Positions 1 through 8,657 are shown, counted from the first letter of the stretch. The stretch: DNA of 42,703 bases from an uncultured Saprospiraceae bacterium (GCA_938015805.1 CALLXF010000009.1:1-42703), one strand, 5' to 3'. Notes: generated by a model not told the origin, from the sequence alone. A program made the numbers and translations.

Positions 1-1022
1 GGGTTAGGATAGATTATGATATTATTAAGGTCATGATTTATATCTTCTGAGGATAACACATCATCCTCGCATAGTATATCATGTAAAAATGCCGAGGTTA
101 GGTCTATCATTTCGCTCTCTGTATCTTCATCAAAAAAGTAAGAAACATGACCATTACTATTGACGAAAGTCTCTAAATAATTTTTTACACCTACACTATC
201 AGCGACCCTGTTACATTCTCCACTTCCTTCTAAATAGATGATATCAAAACCAAAAATATTTGCGAAACCTCCATTATATGGAACCGTCATGTCTCCGTCA
301 TCGTGCACACTAATAAACGGAGGATCGTTTGCATCTATCCATCTGGCATCATTAAGGCCACCAGAAAAATTTACTGTTCCCTGTACTTCTGACGAATAGT
401 TTAAATTATTTACGGTTCCTTCTAGTCCACCTTCTGCGGCGATAATATCTGTTAAATCTTGAGGGAAATTATCAGTCTCATCTAAAACAGCTGCATGCAT
501 CGCTGCGATGCCTCCAGCTGATACTCCCCCTAAAAATATATAGTCAGGGTCTATTCTAAATGTATTATTAGTATCAGCATCTGCTCTTAAAAAACGTACA
601 GCTCCTTTCATATCCGCCACTGCCTTAGTAACGACTACTTTCATTTCTTCTTCAGTCGGAATTGGGAATAAAGGAAGATCATATAATCTGTAGTCTATAG
701 TTACCGCAACAAAACCTTTACGAGCGTATGACTTACATAGAAAGTTAACATCTTCTTTTTCTCCACCGATAAAACTACCTCCAAATGCTACGATAATTGT
801 CGGACGTTTTATAGCTGTATCGCCTTGAGGTTCAAAAATAGTCATGAATAATTCTTGCTCATTTCCCCCTATGGTTGTTCCTATACCAAAGCTGATATTT
901 TCTGTAGAATCGACGTCGGTAAAAATATCTTCTAAAAATCTAGATCCATCACAGCTCGGATGATCCTGTGTAAAGGCTATTATGCTCATTAAAGTAAAAA
1001 AGGTAGAAAGAAATATTTTCAT
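1..1022 (-). CDS. Secreted carboxylesterase-like alpha/beta hydrolase with T9SS tail (3' end cut by window edge)
   Basis: The reading frame is open from an ATG at 1022 to the left edge, so the C-terminus is missing. It begins with a signal peptide (MKIFLSTFFTLMSIIAFTQD). An oxyanion-hole-like stretch (VAFGGSFIGG) is followed by the nucleophile elbow GVSAG near 490-540, and a late His (NGHVSYF) is a candidate catalytic residue. This order fits the carboxylesterase/lipase group of alpha/beta hydrolases, which hydrolyse carboxylic esters; the substrate cannot be told. The last visible residues read NIIIYPN, the usual opening of a type A T9SS sorting domain, so the protein is probably exported through the outer membrane. 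The fold is clear; the sorting domain is inferred from its first few residues. Confidence 0.8.
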   Translation of the reverse strand, partial: MKIFLSTFFTLMSIIAFTQDHPSCDGSRFLEDIFTDVDSTENISFGIGTTIGGNEQELFMTIFEPQGDTAIKRPTIIVAFGGSFIGGEKEDVNFLCKSYARKGFVAVTIDYRLYDLPLFPIPTEEEMKVVVTKAVADMKGAVRFLRADADTNNTFRIDPDYIFLGGVSAGGIAAMHAAVLDETDNFPQDLTDIIAAEGGLEGTVNNLNYSSEVQGTVNFSGGLNDARWIDANDPPFISVHDDGDMTVPYNGGFANIFGFDIIYLEGSGECNRVADSVGVKNYLETFVNSNGHVSYFFDEDTESEMIDLTSAFLHDILCEDDVLSSEDINHDLNNIIIYPN

Positions 1023-1131
1023 AAGTTTATTTTTTAATCTTTACAAAGCTACTAATCCTAAAGTGTTAATATTGCACAGTAGTTATGCTTTTCAAAATTT
1101 AAGACGTTAGTTACTATATAAATAACAGTTT

Positions 1132-1380
1132 ATGAAAAATTTGTTTTCTTTAATTCTTATTGTTTTTTTGATAGTTATTATTTCTTGTGGTGATAGTGAT
1201 GAATGTATGCAATGCACTGGAACCACCGCAAATGGAGAATCTGCAGATTATACAATCTGTAAAAATGATGATGGCACGACTACTCGTACGGATAATATTA
1301 ATAATACTGCGGTTACGGATTCTATAGGGTACGCAGAAGGTGTTGCCTTTTTTGAATCTGCAGGACTAACATGCAATTAA
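1132..1380 (+). CDS. Small lipoprotein, hypothetical
   Basis: An 82-aa protein whose signal peptide ends in the lipobox IISC, with lipidated Cys19. The mature part is about 60 residues and acidic, and has further cysteines near residues 25, 28, 43 and at the C-terminal TCN, which could form disulfides in the periplasm or at the surface. It is 25 bp from the next lipoprotein gene on the same strand, so the two are probably co-transcribed. I do not recognise the family. Confidence 0.7.
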   Translation: MKNLFSLILIVFLIVIISCGDSDECMQCTGTTANGESADYTICKNDDGTTTRTDNINNTAVTDSIGYAEGVAFFESAGLTCN

Positions 1381-1405
1381 TTTTTTAGTCAATATTTTTT
1401 TTAAT

Positions 1406-2035
1406 ATGAATGTAAAACTGAAGATGTTCATTCTTGGTTTGTATCTCTTTGTAGGATATGGATGTAAGAATAACTGTGTTTCTTTCTCTGGGGATCACAG
1501 TGTAGCATTTTATACCACCCATCCTAGTGTAGAAATAGTTCCTGCTGAATTTGAGACCATAACAGAGCAATATTTAGTTAAAGATGCTCATAATGTAGGA
1601 GCCACATTTGAGACAGTTACAGAGCAAGTCCTAGTTTCTCAGGCTTATACATCATATAAAGCTTGGGATGTAACACCGCTAAACATTGTAAATGATGCGG
1701 AAAATAATCAAATAGGTAACGTGGATTGTTACTTCTTTTATTCCGAAGAGGATATTATAATGACAGAATTACCCGCAGTATATACAACTAGAAGTTGGCA
1801 AAGATTAGTGGAAAATGGAATGGGGGATATTGTTCCCGCTCAGTACGAAACCAATACATGGAGACGTACTGTAAAGGATGGATCATTGATAAAGCCCTTA
1901 GTCGTCGATCGATCATCAGTCATAATGATATTTACTATTCCTGATCACCTTACAATGCAGGAATATCTAGAGAAGCAATTTGAACAACAAGATATAACCG
2001 ATTGTATTGAGGGGAATTCTTATCAGATTTTGTAA
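1406..2035 (+). CDS. Lipoprotein with four PAxYETxT-type repeats
   Basis: A 209-aa protein with a lipobox at VGYGC (Cys20). The mature region holds four degenerate copies of a 17-19-residue motif, at about residues 43-61, 64-80, 121-138 and 141-159, with consensus [IV]PAxYETxTxxxLVKDG. Similar PAxYxTVTxxVLV repeats occur in envelope proteins of Bacteroidota, sometimes beside OmpA domains; their role is unknown to me. The C-terminal 45 residues lack the motif. It lies just downstream of another lipoprotein gene and ends before a bidirectional terminator. The function is unknown; an envelope location is well supported by the lipobox. Confidence 0.75.
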   Translation: MNVKLKMFILGLYLFVGYGCKNNCVSFSGDHSVAFYTTHPSVEIVPAEFETITEQYLVKDAHNVGATFETVTEQVLVSQAYTSYKAWDVTPLNIVNDAENNQIGNVDCYFFYSEEDIIMTELPAVYTTRSWQRLVENGMGDIVPAQYETNTWRRTVKDGSLIKPLVVDRSSVIMIFTIPDHLTMQEYLEKQFEQQDITDCIEGNSYQIL

Positions 2036-2093
2036 TCAGTTTTTTAATACAGGTGCACGTGATTAGGGTAGATAGAATTTGTAAACCGCAAAA

Positions 2094-2143
2094 TACGATA
2101 AGCTCTAACTAAAAGTCGATAGATTAGAAAAGAGCTTATCGTA
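2094..2143. terminator. Bidirectional terminator between convergent genes
   Basis: TACGATAAGCTCT (2094-2106) and AGAGCTTATCGTA (2131-2143) form a perfect 13-bp inverted repeat around a 24-nt loop. It sits between the convergent ends of the repeat lipoprotein (stop at 2035) and the EGF-like lipoprotein (stop at 2164). A short U-run follows the stem in the minus-strand transcript. Confidence 0.75.
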
Positions 2144-2163
2144 GATTGTTATTTGGGAATTAT

Positions 2164-2631
2164 TTATTTTTCAAACGTAATGTCACAAGTAAAACCGCCT
2201 CCCATTAGGATTACATCTAAGGTGTTCTCATCGCTAAAGGTTCCATTGATATCTAAATCAAAACCACCCCAATCTCCAGCTGCCGAAAAAGCCATGTCAT
2301 TTATTGTTCCATCTAGCGTACCGATTATAGCTCCACTATCCAGGGTAATATTTATCTCTGTAGGATTTCCATTAGGATGAGCAAAAATGATTATTTCATC
2401 TATGGAAGTGGTATTCCCTGCACCACAGTCTGAGGCACCAGTAGTATATGTACCAAAATATTTTTGACTAGAAATAATATCACAAGCTGTTCCTTCATAA
2501 CCATCGATACATATACAAGTACCATCGTCACATGTTCCATTGCCACAATCAATATCAGCACATTTATCTTCACCACAACTTATAACTAACAATAAACTGG
2601 CTAAACAAAATAAATTAAATACTTTTTTCAT
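2164..2631 (-). CDS. EGF-like domain lipoprotein
   Basis: A 155-aa protein with a signal peptide and lipobox VISC (Cys19). Residues 24-51 have six cysteines in EGF-like order (C24, C29, C34, C39, C41, C50), including the typical CxCxxGYEGxxC ending. The remaining ~100 residues look like a beta-rich domain with many Gly, Asp and Thr residues (CDIISSQKYFGTYTTG onwards); small Bacteroidota lipoproteins often combine such a domain with an EGF-like module. It is probably anchored in the outer membrane. No enzymatic motif is seen. Confidence 0.75.
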   Translation of the reverse strand: MKKVFNLFCLASLLLVISCGEDKCADIDCGNGTCDDGTCICIDGYEGTACDIISSQKYFGTYTTGASDCGAGNTTSIDEIIIFAHPNGNPTEINITLDSGAIIGTLDGTINDMAFSAAGDWGGFDLDINGTFSDENTLDVILMGGGFTCDITFEK

Positions 2632-2744
2632 ACTATAAATTTTCGTTGACGAATATAGGAATTTATATAATGGTTAAAAGATCCGTTTGATAAATATAAT
2701 GATATGAAGTAGTCACTAAATATATTATAGAGGTGCCTATTTTT

Positions 2745-5567
2745 TTATATTGAGATAGAGGCTTCTAAATTTTCCATTCTTTTTAGTTGCAGGTAATGGC
2801 GTTTATATAGAAAAATGATAATTATTAAAATGGCTATTATAAATATAGTTGATGGTTCGGACATCCGTCTCGTATCGTCTTCCGTATCCAGAGATTTTTT
2901 ACCTGCTAGGACTTGTTCTTGTTTTTTTAAGAGCATTGCTTTTTGAGCTTCATTTTCTACCACGATAAAAGATGTAACGGGTGTAAGTATGCTACTAGTA
3001 AAACTATTTTTGATAAGGGAAAGCCACAGGTCCTCTGATAGGTCAGGATAAAGGAGTTGTTTTTTCCATTGTACATTTAGAAATAGAGTATTGTTCCAGT
3101 AATTTTTATTGGACTGTTGTCCAATGTTTTTATCGGGTTTTACATAAATACTGGCTTGTTTATTATCAGCAAGATATATTATCTTGCCATCTTTTAGTGG
3201 GAGTTGTTTGACAGGAATTTTGTGGTGTGGTCTGGAGTATTCTAGTTTTATTGTACTCGATTTAAATAATGGATGTGCATCCAGTAATCCTGTGTAATCG
3301 CATGTGTAATAAGGATTGCCTTCCGGCGAACAAAATCGCAGATCCTCAAAATTAACATTGGCTATAGAAGAAATATCTGGATTAAAAAGAACCATAACGG
3401 GATACGAGTTAGTATTGTTTTTGTACGCTTCTACTAGAGTTTTACGGACTGCTCTCTGTAAAAAATAACCGGCGGATTCTGATTGAATTTTATGATCGTG
3501 TTTACAATCCTTTTTGCAAGTATATGTATGTACTTCCGAATTGATCAAAGATATTTTTGCATTCTCAGCTAGTTCTGGATACTTTGTTTTTAGTTGATCT
3601 ATTGTTTTATAAAAAGTGTCTATGTTATAGTCTTCTGATGCTACATCTATCATAAAATGAAAATATGGATTACGAGTAACTGTGTCTAATTTAATTTTCT
3701 CTACTGCTGGTATATAAACAAGTTGTTCATTTTCGATAATAGCAACATCATGATTAGCTTTTGGGCCTAATGAGATTGTCCTATTATCTATATTTAGCGT
3801 TACAGCTTCTTTGTGTATAAACTCTATCCCGGTTTTACGCACTTCGTTCCGACCAAAAGGGAAGACTCTAAAAGTCACTTTGTTTCCAGTAGTGTAGTGT
3901 AATAATCCGGGGTCTCTATTTTGATTTCTAATCTGATTAAAAACCCACATTGCTGATTTTTTTTCTGTCAGTAAACCCATTTCTTTTTTATCACCGACAT
4001 ATAGATAGTAATCACTGATAAAGCAGGCCTCTGGTAGATCTAAAGTCGTTATATATTCTTGGTTAGGACGATCGAGATGGTTTTTTATATCTAGATGTAT
4101 CCATGATCTATAGACTTTTTGGTTTATGTCATAAGTAGTTTCTGTTTTTAAATCTTGGATTATGACTTGCCTATTAGGAAATTGAGTATCGTTTACTGGA
4201 AAAGAAGGCTCTCCTAAAAATACAGCTTCTAGATGTTCGATCTTAGTATTAGATAGTGTTAGGTTATCGAGGATGAGCCATTTAAAATATGATGACAGAT
4301 AAGGTAATTCGTTTCCTATCCAAAAGTTATTATTTCTCGTTTTGTGTGTCTTTATTTTACGGATGGTTTTAGAGAGCCTGTCAACATCTATATCATAGTC
4401 TTTATCGTAATCAGCATGGTAAATGTAGTCTATGGCGTTATGTAACGTTTTTCTAGTTTCTAAAAAATTACAAGTAATGATTGTAGGAATGATTATAAAA
4501 CTGACAACTCCTATTATTTTTAGTGATATGGTGGACATCTTATTTTTTAGATAAGCGTAATCTTGAGATATCTGGATTGCTTGTACTACAAAAACGATGA
4601 GAGGAGTAAGCATTAAAAATCCTAGGCCAAAAGCAATAATCGCAATAACAGATAGAGGTAAATAAGGCAGAAATACGATAAGGAAATAAAATATATACGA
4701 GAACCCTCCACATCTAATCGCAAATAAAAAGATCCGTATTTTTTTATTTTCTACTGAAGGAATACACAGAAATAATCCATTGGCGAAAGCCAAAATATAA
4801 AACCATAAATTACTGAAATCTCCAAAAATAAACTGGATGTAGTTATCCTTAAATAGAAGACCATTATTTAATGCAAGACCTAATAATGGAAAAATGATGC
4901 AAATAGGAATCTTCCATAAAAGCGGATAATTATAAAAAAGTCCTTTTCTTTTAAGAGTAAGAATATACATCCCTCTCACTAAAAAGAATATAAAAATGAC
5001 TACTCCTATGATGCTAAGTATAATCATAAGATGCTGTGAAAAATTATAGCTTATTTTTTGCCATAAGGGAAAAATCAATAGTGAACCTAGGTACCAGCTA
5101 ATAGGAACTGCTGCAGCTAATAAAAAGTTAAACCACGGTTTTTTGGATTCTATTTCTTTTGTAAAATTAGTGATGAGTATAAATAAGCTATAAAGTAAAG
5201 TAGGCATTAAAAATGTGGCAGGGTAAAGTTCTATAGTACTTGATTTCATCCATCTAGGAATGGAAGCTGGTATAAATTCTCCTATATGATTTAGGTGCAT
5301 GTAAATAAAAGTGATATATCCTATGAGGGTGGCGATCGCATAAAAAACGTGAACTCTTTCTTTAAAAGTGATACTTATGACAGTATAGATAATATTAACG
5401 ATACCTAGTCCGGCTATGATCCATCCTGTCTCAATCCATCGGGTAATAGAGTCTGTATCCAGAAGAGAGTGGATGATTTGAAATTGCCCTCTTAGGAGAA
5501 ATAGAAGTAAGACTAAGGGAGCAGTATTTACAATGAGTAAACATTTTGGATTAGAAAGACTTTTCAC
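2745..5567 (-). CDS. MSEP-CTERM protein, cognate substrate of exosortase K
   Basis: This 940-aa protein has many hydrophobic segments between about residues 10 and 365, then a soluble region of over 500 residues. The C-terminal signal is MSEP at residues 902-905, then a strongly hydrophobic helix (IFIIAILIIIIFLY), then basic KRHYLQLKR. That three-part architecture defines MSEP-CTERM proteins, the partners encoded next to exosortase K (Haft's exosortase families, TIGR04286/TIGR04287). The start is GTG at 5567, inside the end of xrtK (17-bp overlap), with no in-frame ATG close by, so translational coupling to xrtK is likely. It is expected to be cut near MSEP and transferred to an unknown acceptor at the inner membrane. 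The biological role is unknown. The family call rests on the C-terminal motif plus the neighbour. Confidence 0.85.
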   Translation of the reverse strand: MKSLSNPKCLLIVNTAPLVLLLFLLRGQFQIIHSLLDTDSITRWIETGWIIAGLGIVNIIYTVISITFKERVHVFYAIATLIGYITFIYMHLNHIGEFIPASIPRWMKSSTIELYPATFLMPTLLYSLFILITNFTKEIESKKPWFNFLLAAAVPISWYLGSLLIFPLWQKISYNFSQHLMIILSIIGVVIFIFFLVRGMYILTLKRKGLFYNYPLLWKIPICIIFPLLGLALNNGLLFKDNYIQFIFGDFSNLWFYILAFANGLFLCIPSVENKKIRIFLFAIRCGGFSYIFYFLIVFLPYLPLSVIAIIAFGLGFLMLTPLIVFVVQAIQISQDYAYLKNKMSTISLKIIGVVSFIIIPTIITCNFLETRKTLHNAIDYIYHADYDKDYDIDVDRLSKTIRKIKTHKTRNNNFWIGNELPYLSSYFKWLILDNLTLSNTKIEHLEAVFLGEPSFPVNDTQFPNRQVIIQDLKTETTYDINQKVYRSWIHLDIKNHLDRPNQEYITTLDLPEACFISDYYLYVGDKKEMGLLTEKKSAMWVFNQIRNQNRDPGLLHYTTGNKVTFRVFPFGRNEVRKTGIEFIHKEAVTLNIDNRTISLGPKANHDVAIIENEQLVYIPAVEKIKLDTVTRNPYFHFMIDVASEDYNIDTFYKTIDQLKTKYPELAENAKISLINSEVHTYTCKKDCKHDHKIQSESAGYFLQRAVRKTLVEAYKNNTNSYPVMVLFNPDISSIANVNFEDLRFCSPEGNPYYTCDYTGLLDAHPLFKSSTIKLEYSRPHHKIPVKQLPLKDGKIIYLADNKQASIYVKPDKNIGQQSNKNYWNNTLFLNVQWKKQLLYPDLSEDLWLSLIKNSFTSSILTPVTSFIVVENEAQKAMLLKKQEQVLAGKKSLDTEDDTRRMSEPSTIFIIAILIIIIFLYKRHYLQLKRMENLEASISI
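4776..4795. repeat. Dispersed hairpin repeat, GAAA-loop type, copy 1
   Basis: The 20-bp string TCCATTGGCGAAAGCCAAAA recurs exactly at 23272-23291 in an unrelated gene. Its core TTGGC-GAAA-GCCAA is a 5-bp stem with a GNRA-type tetraloop. Here it lies inside the MSEP-CTERM gene and encodes part of LAFANG on the minus strand. Confidence 0.55.
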
Positions 5568-6105
5568 GGGCTAAGTTTTTAGGAGTGATTTTATCGAGTA
5601 GTAAATAAAAAAAGACAAGGCAACTGAGATATACAATAACACCTATAGATTCATGTATAATAGGGTAGTAGTGATTCCATGATAAAGGTGTTATCTGATT
5701 TGTGAAAATAGAAACTATGATTCTGGAGCTATTAGTAAATAACGTTAAGGTATATGCGATAATAATCGAGGCTAATAAAGTAGATGTTTTTAGTAGAGGT
5801 CGATGACATCTAGGAATGATCAAAAAGGAGATCATTACAAATGAGATCAAGAAAAAATTAAATCCAGAACAGGATTTGTCGATAATAATATCTAAATCTT
5901 TAAAGTAATATCCTTCTTGCGGTTTATAGTTGCTGTGTGCTCCTGTAAACAGACTAATTATTTTATTTATGGGACTTAGTAAAAATTGTAGGTCATCCGT
6001 ACTGGTATTTCTATACCAAAGTTTTAGTATTAGAAATATTGCAGCGACTATACCTGTTATCGTTAGTTCGATTAATGTATTGGAATATTTCCTTAATTGT
6101 GGCAT
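5551..6105 (-). CDS. xrtK: Exosortase K
   Basis: A 184-aa integral membrane cysteine transpeptidase-like enzyme. The exosortase/archaeosortase catalytic set is visible: Cys79 in DKSCSGFNFF, Arg128 in TNSSRIIVSI and His151 in IIHESIGV, each next to a membrane segment. The short length fits the compact exosortases. It is followed, with a 17-bp overlap, by the MSEP-CTERM gene, the known partner of this subtype, so it probably processes that single protein. The ATG at 6105 is the only good start. The upstream region carries a nested inverted repeat (6133-6250) that could regulate the pair. Confidence 0.88.
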   Translation of the reverse strand: MPQLRKYSNTLIELTITGIVAAIFLILKLWYRNTSTDDLQFLLSPINKIISLFTGAHSNYKPQEGYYFKDLDIIIDKSCSGFNFFLISFVMISFLIIPRCHRPLLKTSTLLASIIIAYTLTLFTNSSRIIVSIFTNQITPLSWNHYYPIIHESIGVIVYLSCLVFFYLLLDKITPKNLAREKSF

Positions 6106-6132
6106 AGAAGCTTATTGTTTCTAATGCCAAAA

Positions 6133-6250
6133 TTATTTTAATAAATATCTCGTAAGGTCTAAGTCTATTATCCGTAACATATAAATTATTATTCGTTACG
6201 GCTGGTGAGATATTTTATGTGCGGAGTAAGGATACTATTTATTAAAATAA
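6133..6250. repeat. Nested inverted repeat upstream of xrtK
   Basis: The outer arms TTATTTTAATAAATA (6133-6147) and its exact complement (6236-6250) are 15 bp. Inside are AATATCTC (6144-6151)/GAGATATT (6207-6214), which competes with part of the outer stem, and CCGTAAC (6172-6178)/GTTACGG (6195-6201). The element covers most of the gap upstream of xrtK and starts 28 bp before its ATG. It could be a structured 5' leader or a miniature repeat. No flanking target duplication is visible. The rest of the gap, 6251-6349, shows nothing. Confidence 0.6.
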
Positions 6251-6349
6251 AGTGGGAGACTTATTAGAATACATTAATAACTAGCGAACTTTTGTGAGCA
6301 GACTTATAAAATTTTTATTTCTTGATTCTGGCTTATAACTAGAAATGAT

Positions 6350-6388
6350 AAAGCACCCTTCTTACTATATAAGTTTGAAGGATGCTTT
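6350..6388 (-). terminator. Terminator after the htrA operon
   Basis: AAAGCACCCTTC (6350-6361) and GAAGGATGCTTT (6377-6388) form a 12-bp stem. On the minus strand the single mismatch becomes a G-U pair. It begins 6 nt after the stop codon of the 55-aa ORF, so it probably ends the htrA transcript. Confidence 0.7.
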
Positions 6389-6394
6389 AGTTTT

Positions 6395-6562
6395 TTACTG
6401 TGCTTGTTCTGCTCGAAGATTATGCATAATCGTTTTATAGAAGATATCATTCATTACAATGGGCGTACTTATTTTATCAAATTTCACGATATACTTATGT
6501 GCATCTTTTTTTGTCCATTGTATAGATATGTCTTCTTCCTCTAGAGAAACTTCTTTCATCAT
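6395..6562 (-). CDS. Small 55-aa protein coupled to htrA, hypothetical
   Basis: A 55-aa ORF begins with two adjacent ATG codons (6562 and 6559), 7 nt after the htrA stop, and ends 6 nt before a terminator hairpin. That placement argues that it is a real, translationally coupled last gene of the operon. The product is acidic at the N-terminus (KEVSLEEEDISIQW), has no signal peptide or membrane segment, and is probably cytoplasmic. I do not recognise the family. Confidence 0.55.
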   Translation of the reverse strand: MMKEVSLEEEDISIQWTKKDAHKYIVKFDKISTPIVMNDIFYKTIMHNLRAEQAQ

Positions 6563-6569
6563 TTTATCT

Positions 6570-8084
6570 TTATAAGCCTAATGCATAATAATACTTTCCC
6601 GGAATATCTGTATAAACACCTTCGAGCATAATACCGCCTTCTTTATCTTCTAAATGTTCTAGTAGATCATTCATATTTTCGATCTTTTTATTATCGATGT
6701 GAGTAATAATAAAGTTATCTCGCATCTGGGTTTGTTTACGGATTTTTCCTGGAAATATTTTTTGCACGATTACGCCAGACTCTATATCTAGGTCAGCAAG
6801 TTGATCGGGTGTAGTATTCTCTATTCTTGCTCCTAAAATTTTTAGGGCTTTACCCGACTCTTTACTTAATTCTTCTGTATTTCCTTCTCTATGATAAAGT
6901 GTTACTGGAATCATTTGTTCTTTACCAGAACGATTGATGTATATGTCTACTTTTTCTCCTGGTCGATGTTGTGCAATCGCAGCTTGTAATTCCGAAGAGG
7001 TATTTACAGAAAGCTCATCAACCTTCGTGATAATATCTCCGACTTTTAATCCTGCGTTTTGAGCAGCACTTTTTTGTAAAATACTATCGATATAAATACC
7101 TTTGGAAATATTGATATTTTTTTCACGAGCAAGAGTACTATTTACCGTTTTAATCATTATTCCTAAGGCTCCTCTTTGCACCACCCCGAATTCCATTAAA
7201 TCTTCTACAACTTTCTGTACTATATTAGAAGGGACGGCAAATCCGTATCCAGCAAAGCTACCTGTCGGACTAGCAATAGCTGTATTTATTCCTATGAGTG
7301 CACCATTAAGATTAACCAATGCTCCACCACTGTTCCCAGGATTAATTGCGGCATCTGTTTGAATAAAATTTTCAACAGCGTATTTATCCTTGAGAATATT
7401 TATATTTCGTCCTTTTGCACTTATAATTCCAGCTGTAACCGTCGAGTTAAGACCCATCGGGTTTCCTACAGCCATAACCCACTGTCCAATTTTAACATGA
7501 TCAGAATTTGTTAAAGGAACCGTTGGTAGATTAGATTCTTTGATTTTTAGTAAGGCAATATCAGTAGATGGATCTGCACCTACTACGATGGCTTTATAAG
7601 TACGATTATCATGCAGTGTAATATCTATATCATCAGCACGATCTATGACATGGTTATTAGTAACGATATACCCATCTTTACTGATGATAACTCCTGATCC
7701 GGATCCTACTCTTGCCGGGGAACTATGGGACTTACTTTTACCTCCATTGGGGAAGAAGAACTCCTTCTTAAACTGGTCTCCAAAAAAATCTCTAAAAGGA
7801 TCTGGAATGCTTTGGAAGTCAGAAGAGGGTACTGTATTATGATGCAATGTGGTTGACTTTATATGAACAACTCCATCTAAAACAGAACTGGCAGTTTCGT
7901 TAAAGTCTAATGGAATCGCCTTACCATTATCATCTACTGTAAATACTGCTTTCTGACTCGGAATTGTATTTACATGCTCTATAGTTATTGTTTTTTTTTC
8001 GGGTCTAAAATGAGTAATTATACCCATAGCTGATAAACTTACAATCAAAGCAATCAAGCCCGAAAAGATCAAATTTCTTTTCAT
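6570..8084 (-). CDS. htrA: HtrA/DegP-type periplasmic serine protease
   Basis: This 504-aa protein begins with a signal anchor (residues 5-24). The trypsin-like domain (about 65-300) carries the triad His145 (TNNHV), Asp175 (STDIALLK) and Ser252 (NPGNSGGAL). A first PDZ domain (about 305-400) has the substrate-binding loop RGALGI and the motif AGLKVGDII. A more divergent second PDZ domain follows (about 410-500). This is the usual HtrA architecture: a periplasmic protease/chaperone that degrades misfolded envelope proteins. It is encoded beside Hsp20 on the same strand, a protein-stress neighbourhood. The ATG at 8084 precedes a good signal sequence. Confidence 0.93.
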   Translation of the reverse strand: MKRNLIFSGLIALIVSLSAMGIITHFRPEKKTITIEHVNTIPSQKAVFTVDDNGKAIPLDFNETASSVLDGVVHIKSTTLHHNTVPSSDFQSIPDPFRDFFGDQFKKEFFFPNGGKSKSHSSPARVGSGSGVIISKDGYIVTNNHVIDRADDIDITLHDNRTYKAIVVGADPSTDIALLKIKESNLPTVPLTNSDHVKIGQWVMAVGNPMGLNSTVTAGIISAKGRNINILKDKYAVENFIQTDAAINPGNSGGALVNLNGALIGINTAIASPTGSFAGYGFAVPSNIVQKVVEDLMEFGVVQRGALGIMIKTVNSTLAREKNINISKGIYIDSILQKSAAQNAGLKVGDIITKVDELSVNTSSELQAAIAQHRPGEKVDIYINRSGKEQMIPVTLYHREGNTEELSKESGKALKILGARIENTTPDQLADLDIESGVIVQKIFPGKIRKQTQMRDNFIITHIDNKKIENMNDLLEHLEDKEGGIMLEGVYTDIPGKYYYALGL

Positions 8085-8155
8085 TATTTAATGTTTTAAT
8101 TGTTGAGAAATAGAGGTAATTTCCTCTTGAAATTTACCGATATATAGAATAAAAC

Positions 8156-8599
8156 CTACTTGATTTTAATCTGTCGTACAGGTTTTTCTTTAGCCTCTTC
8201 TTTTTTTGCTAAATGGATTTGTAGAATTCCGTCTTGGTAAGAAGCATCGATTTTTTTGCTATCTACTAAACTAGAATTGAGATTAAATATCCGCTGGAAT
8301 TGAGTGTAACAAAATTCTCTGCGAGTGTACTGATCCTTGTTTTCTTTATCTCTGTTTTCTTTAGCCTCTCCTTTAATACACAATGTGTTGTTTTTTAATT
8401 CGATATTAAAATCTTCTTTTTTCATACCCGGTGCAGCCAGATGGACTATAAAGTGTTCGTCGTTTTCTTGGATATTTACTGAGGGTAAAGTTGAATTAGA
8501 ATTGGAGAAATTTCTATTTGTCCAATCGAAAAGATTATTCCAGTCGTCTTCAAAAAACCTTGAGACAGTTGGAAGTAAATTTGATTTTACTGGTAACAT
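8156..8599 (-). CDS. Small heat shock protein (Hsp20/alpha-crystallin family)
   Basis: A 147-aa cytoplasmic ATP-independent holdase chaperone. The alpha-crystallin domain covers about residues 38-140, with the conserved PGMKKEDFNIEL and a late DGILQIHLAK segment. The C-terminal tail ends RQIKIK, holding the I-x-I-type motif used in oligomer assembly. The length is typical. It has its own TAnnTTTG promoter box about 50 bp upstream and is followed 71 bp later by htrA, which could be co-transcribed. Confidence 0.92.
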   Translation of the reverse strand: MLPVKSNLLPTVSRFFEDDWNNLFDWTNRNFSNSNSTLPSVNIQENDEHFIVHLAAPGMKKEDFNIELKNNTLCIKGEAKENRDKENKDQYTRREFCYTQFQRIFNLNSSLVDSKKIDASYQDGILQIHLAKKEEAKEKPVRQIKIK

Positions 8600-8649
8600 G
8601 ACTTAAAATCTTAAAAGTGAATGAATAAATATCAATCAACATAAATCAA

Positions 8650-8657
8650 CAAATATA
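8650..8657 (-). promoter_or_regulatory. Promoter -7 box for hsp20
   Basis: On the minus strand this reads TATATTTG, an exact match to the Bacteroidota -7 consensus TAnnTTTG, 50 bp before the hsp20 ATG. A clear -33 TTTG is not seen. The rest of the 8600-8941 intergenic region holds the palindrome ACCAAATTTGGT (8744-8755) and the operator/promoter described at 8869-8900. Confidence 0.55.

Noticed and set aside
7102-7842. Plus-strand frames opposite htrA
   Set aside because: They are antisense shadows of the protease domain, whose catalytic motifs are intact on the minus strand.
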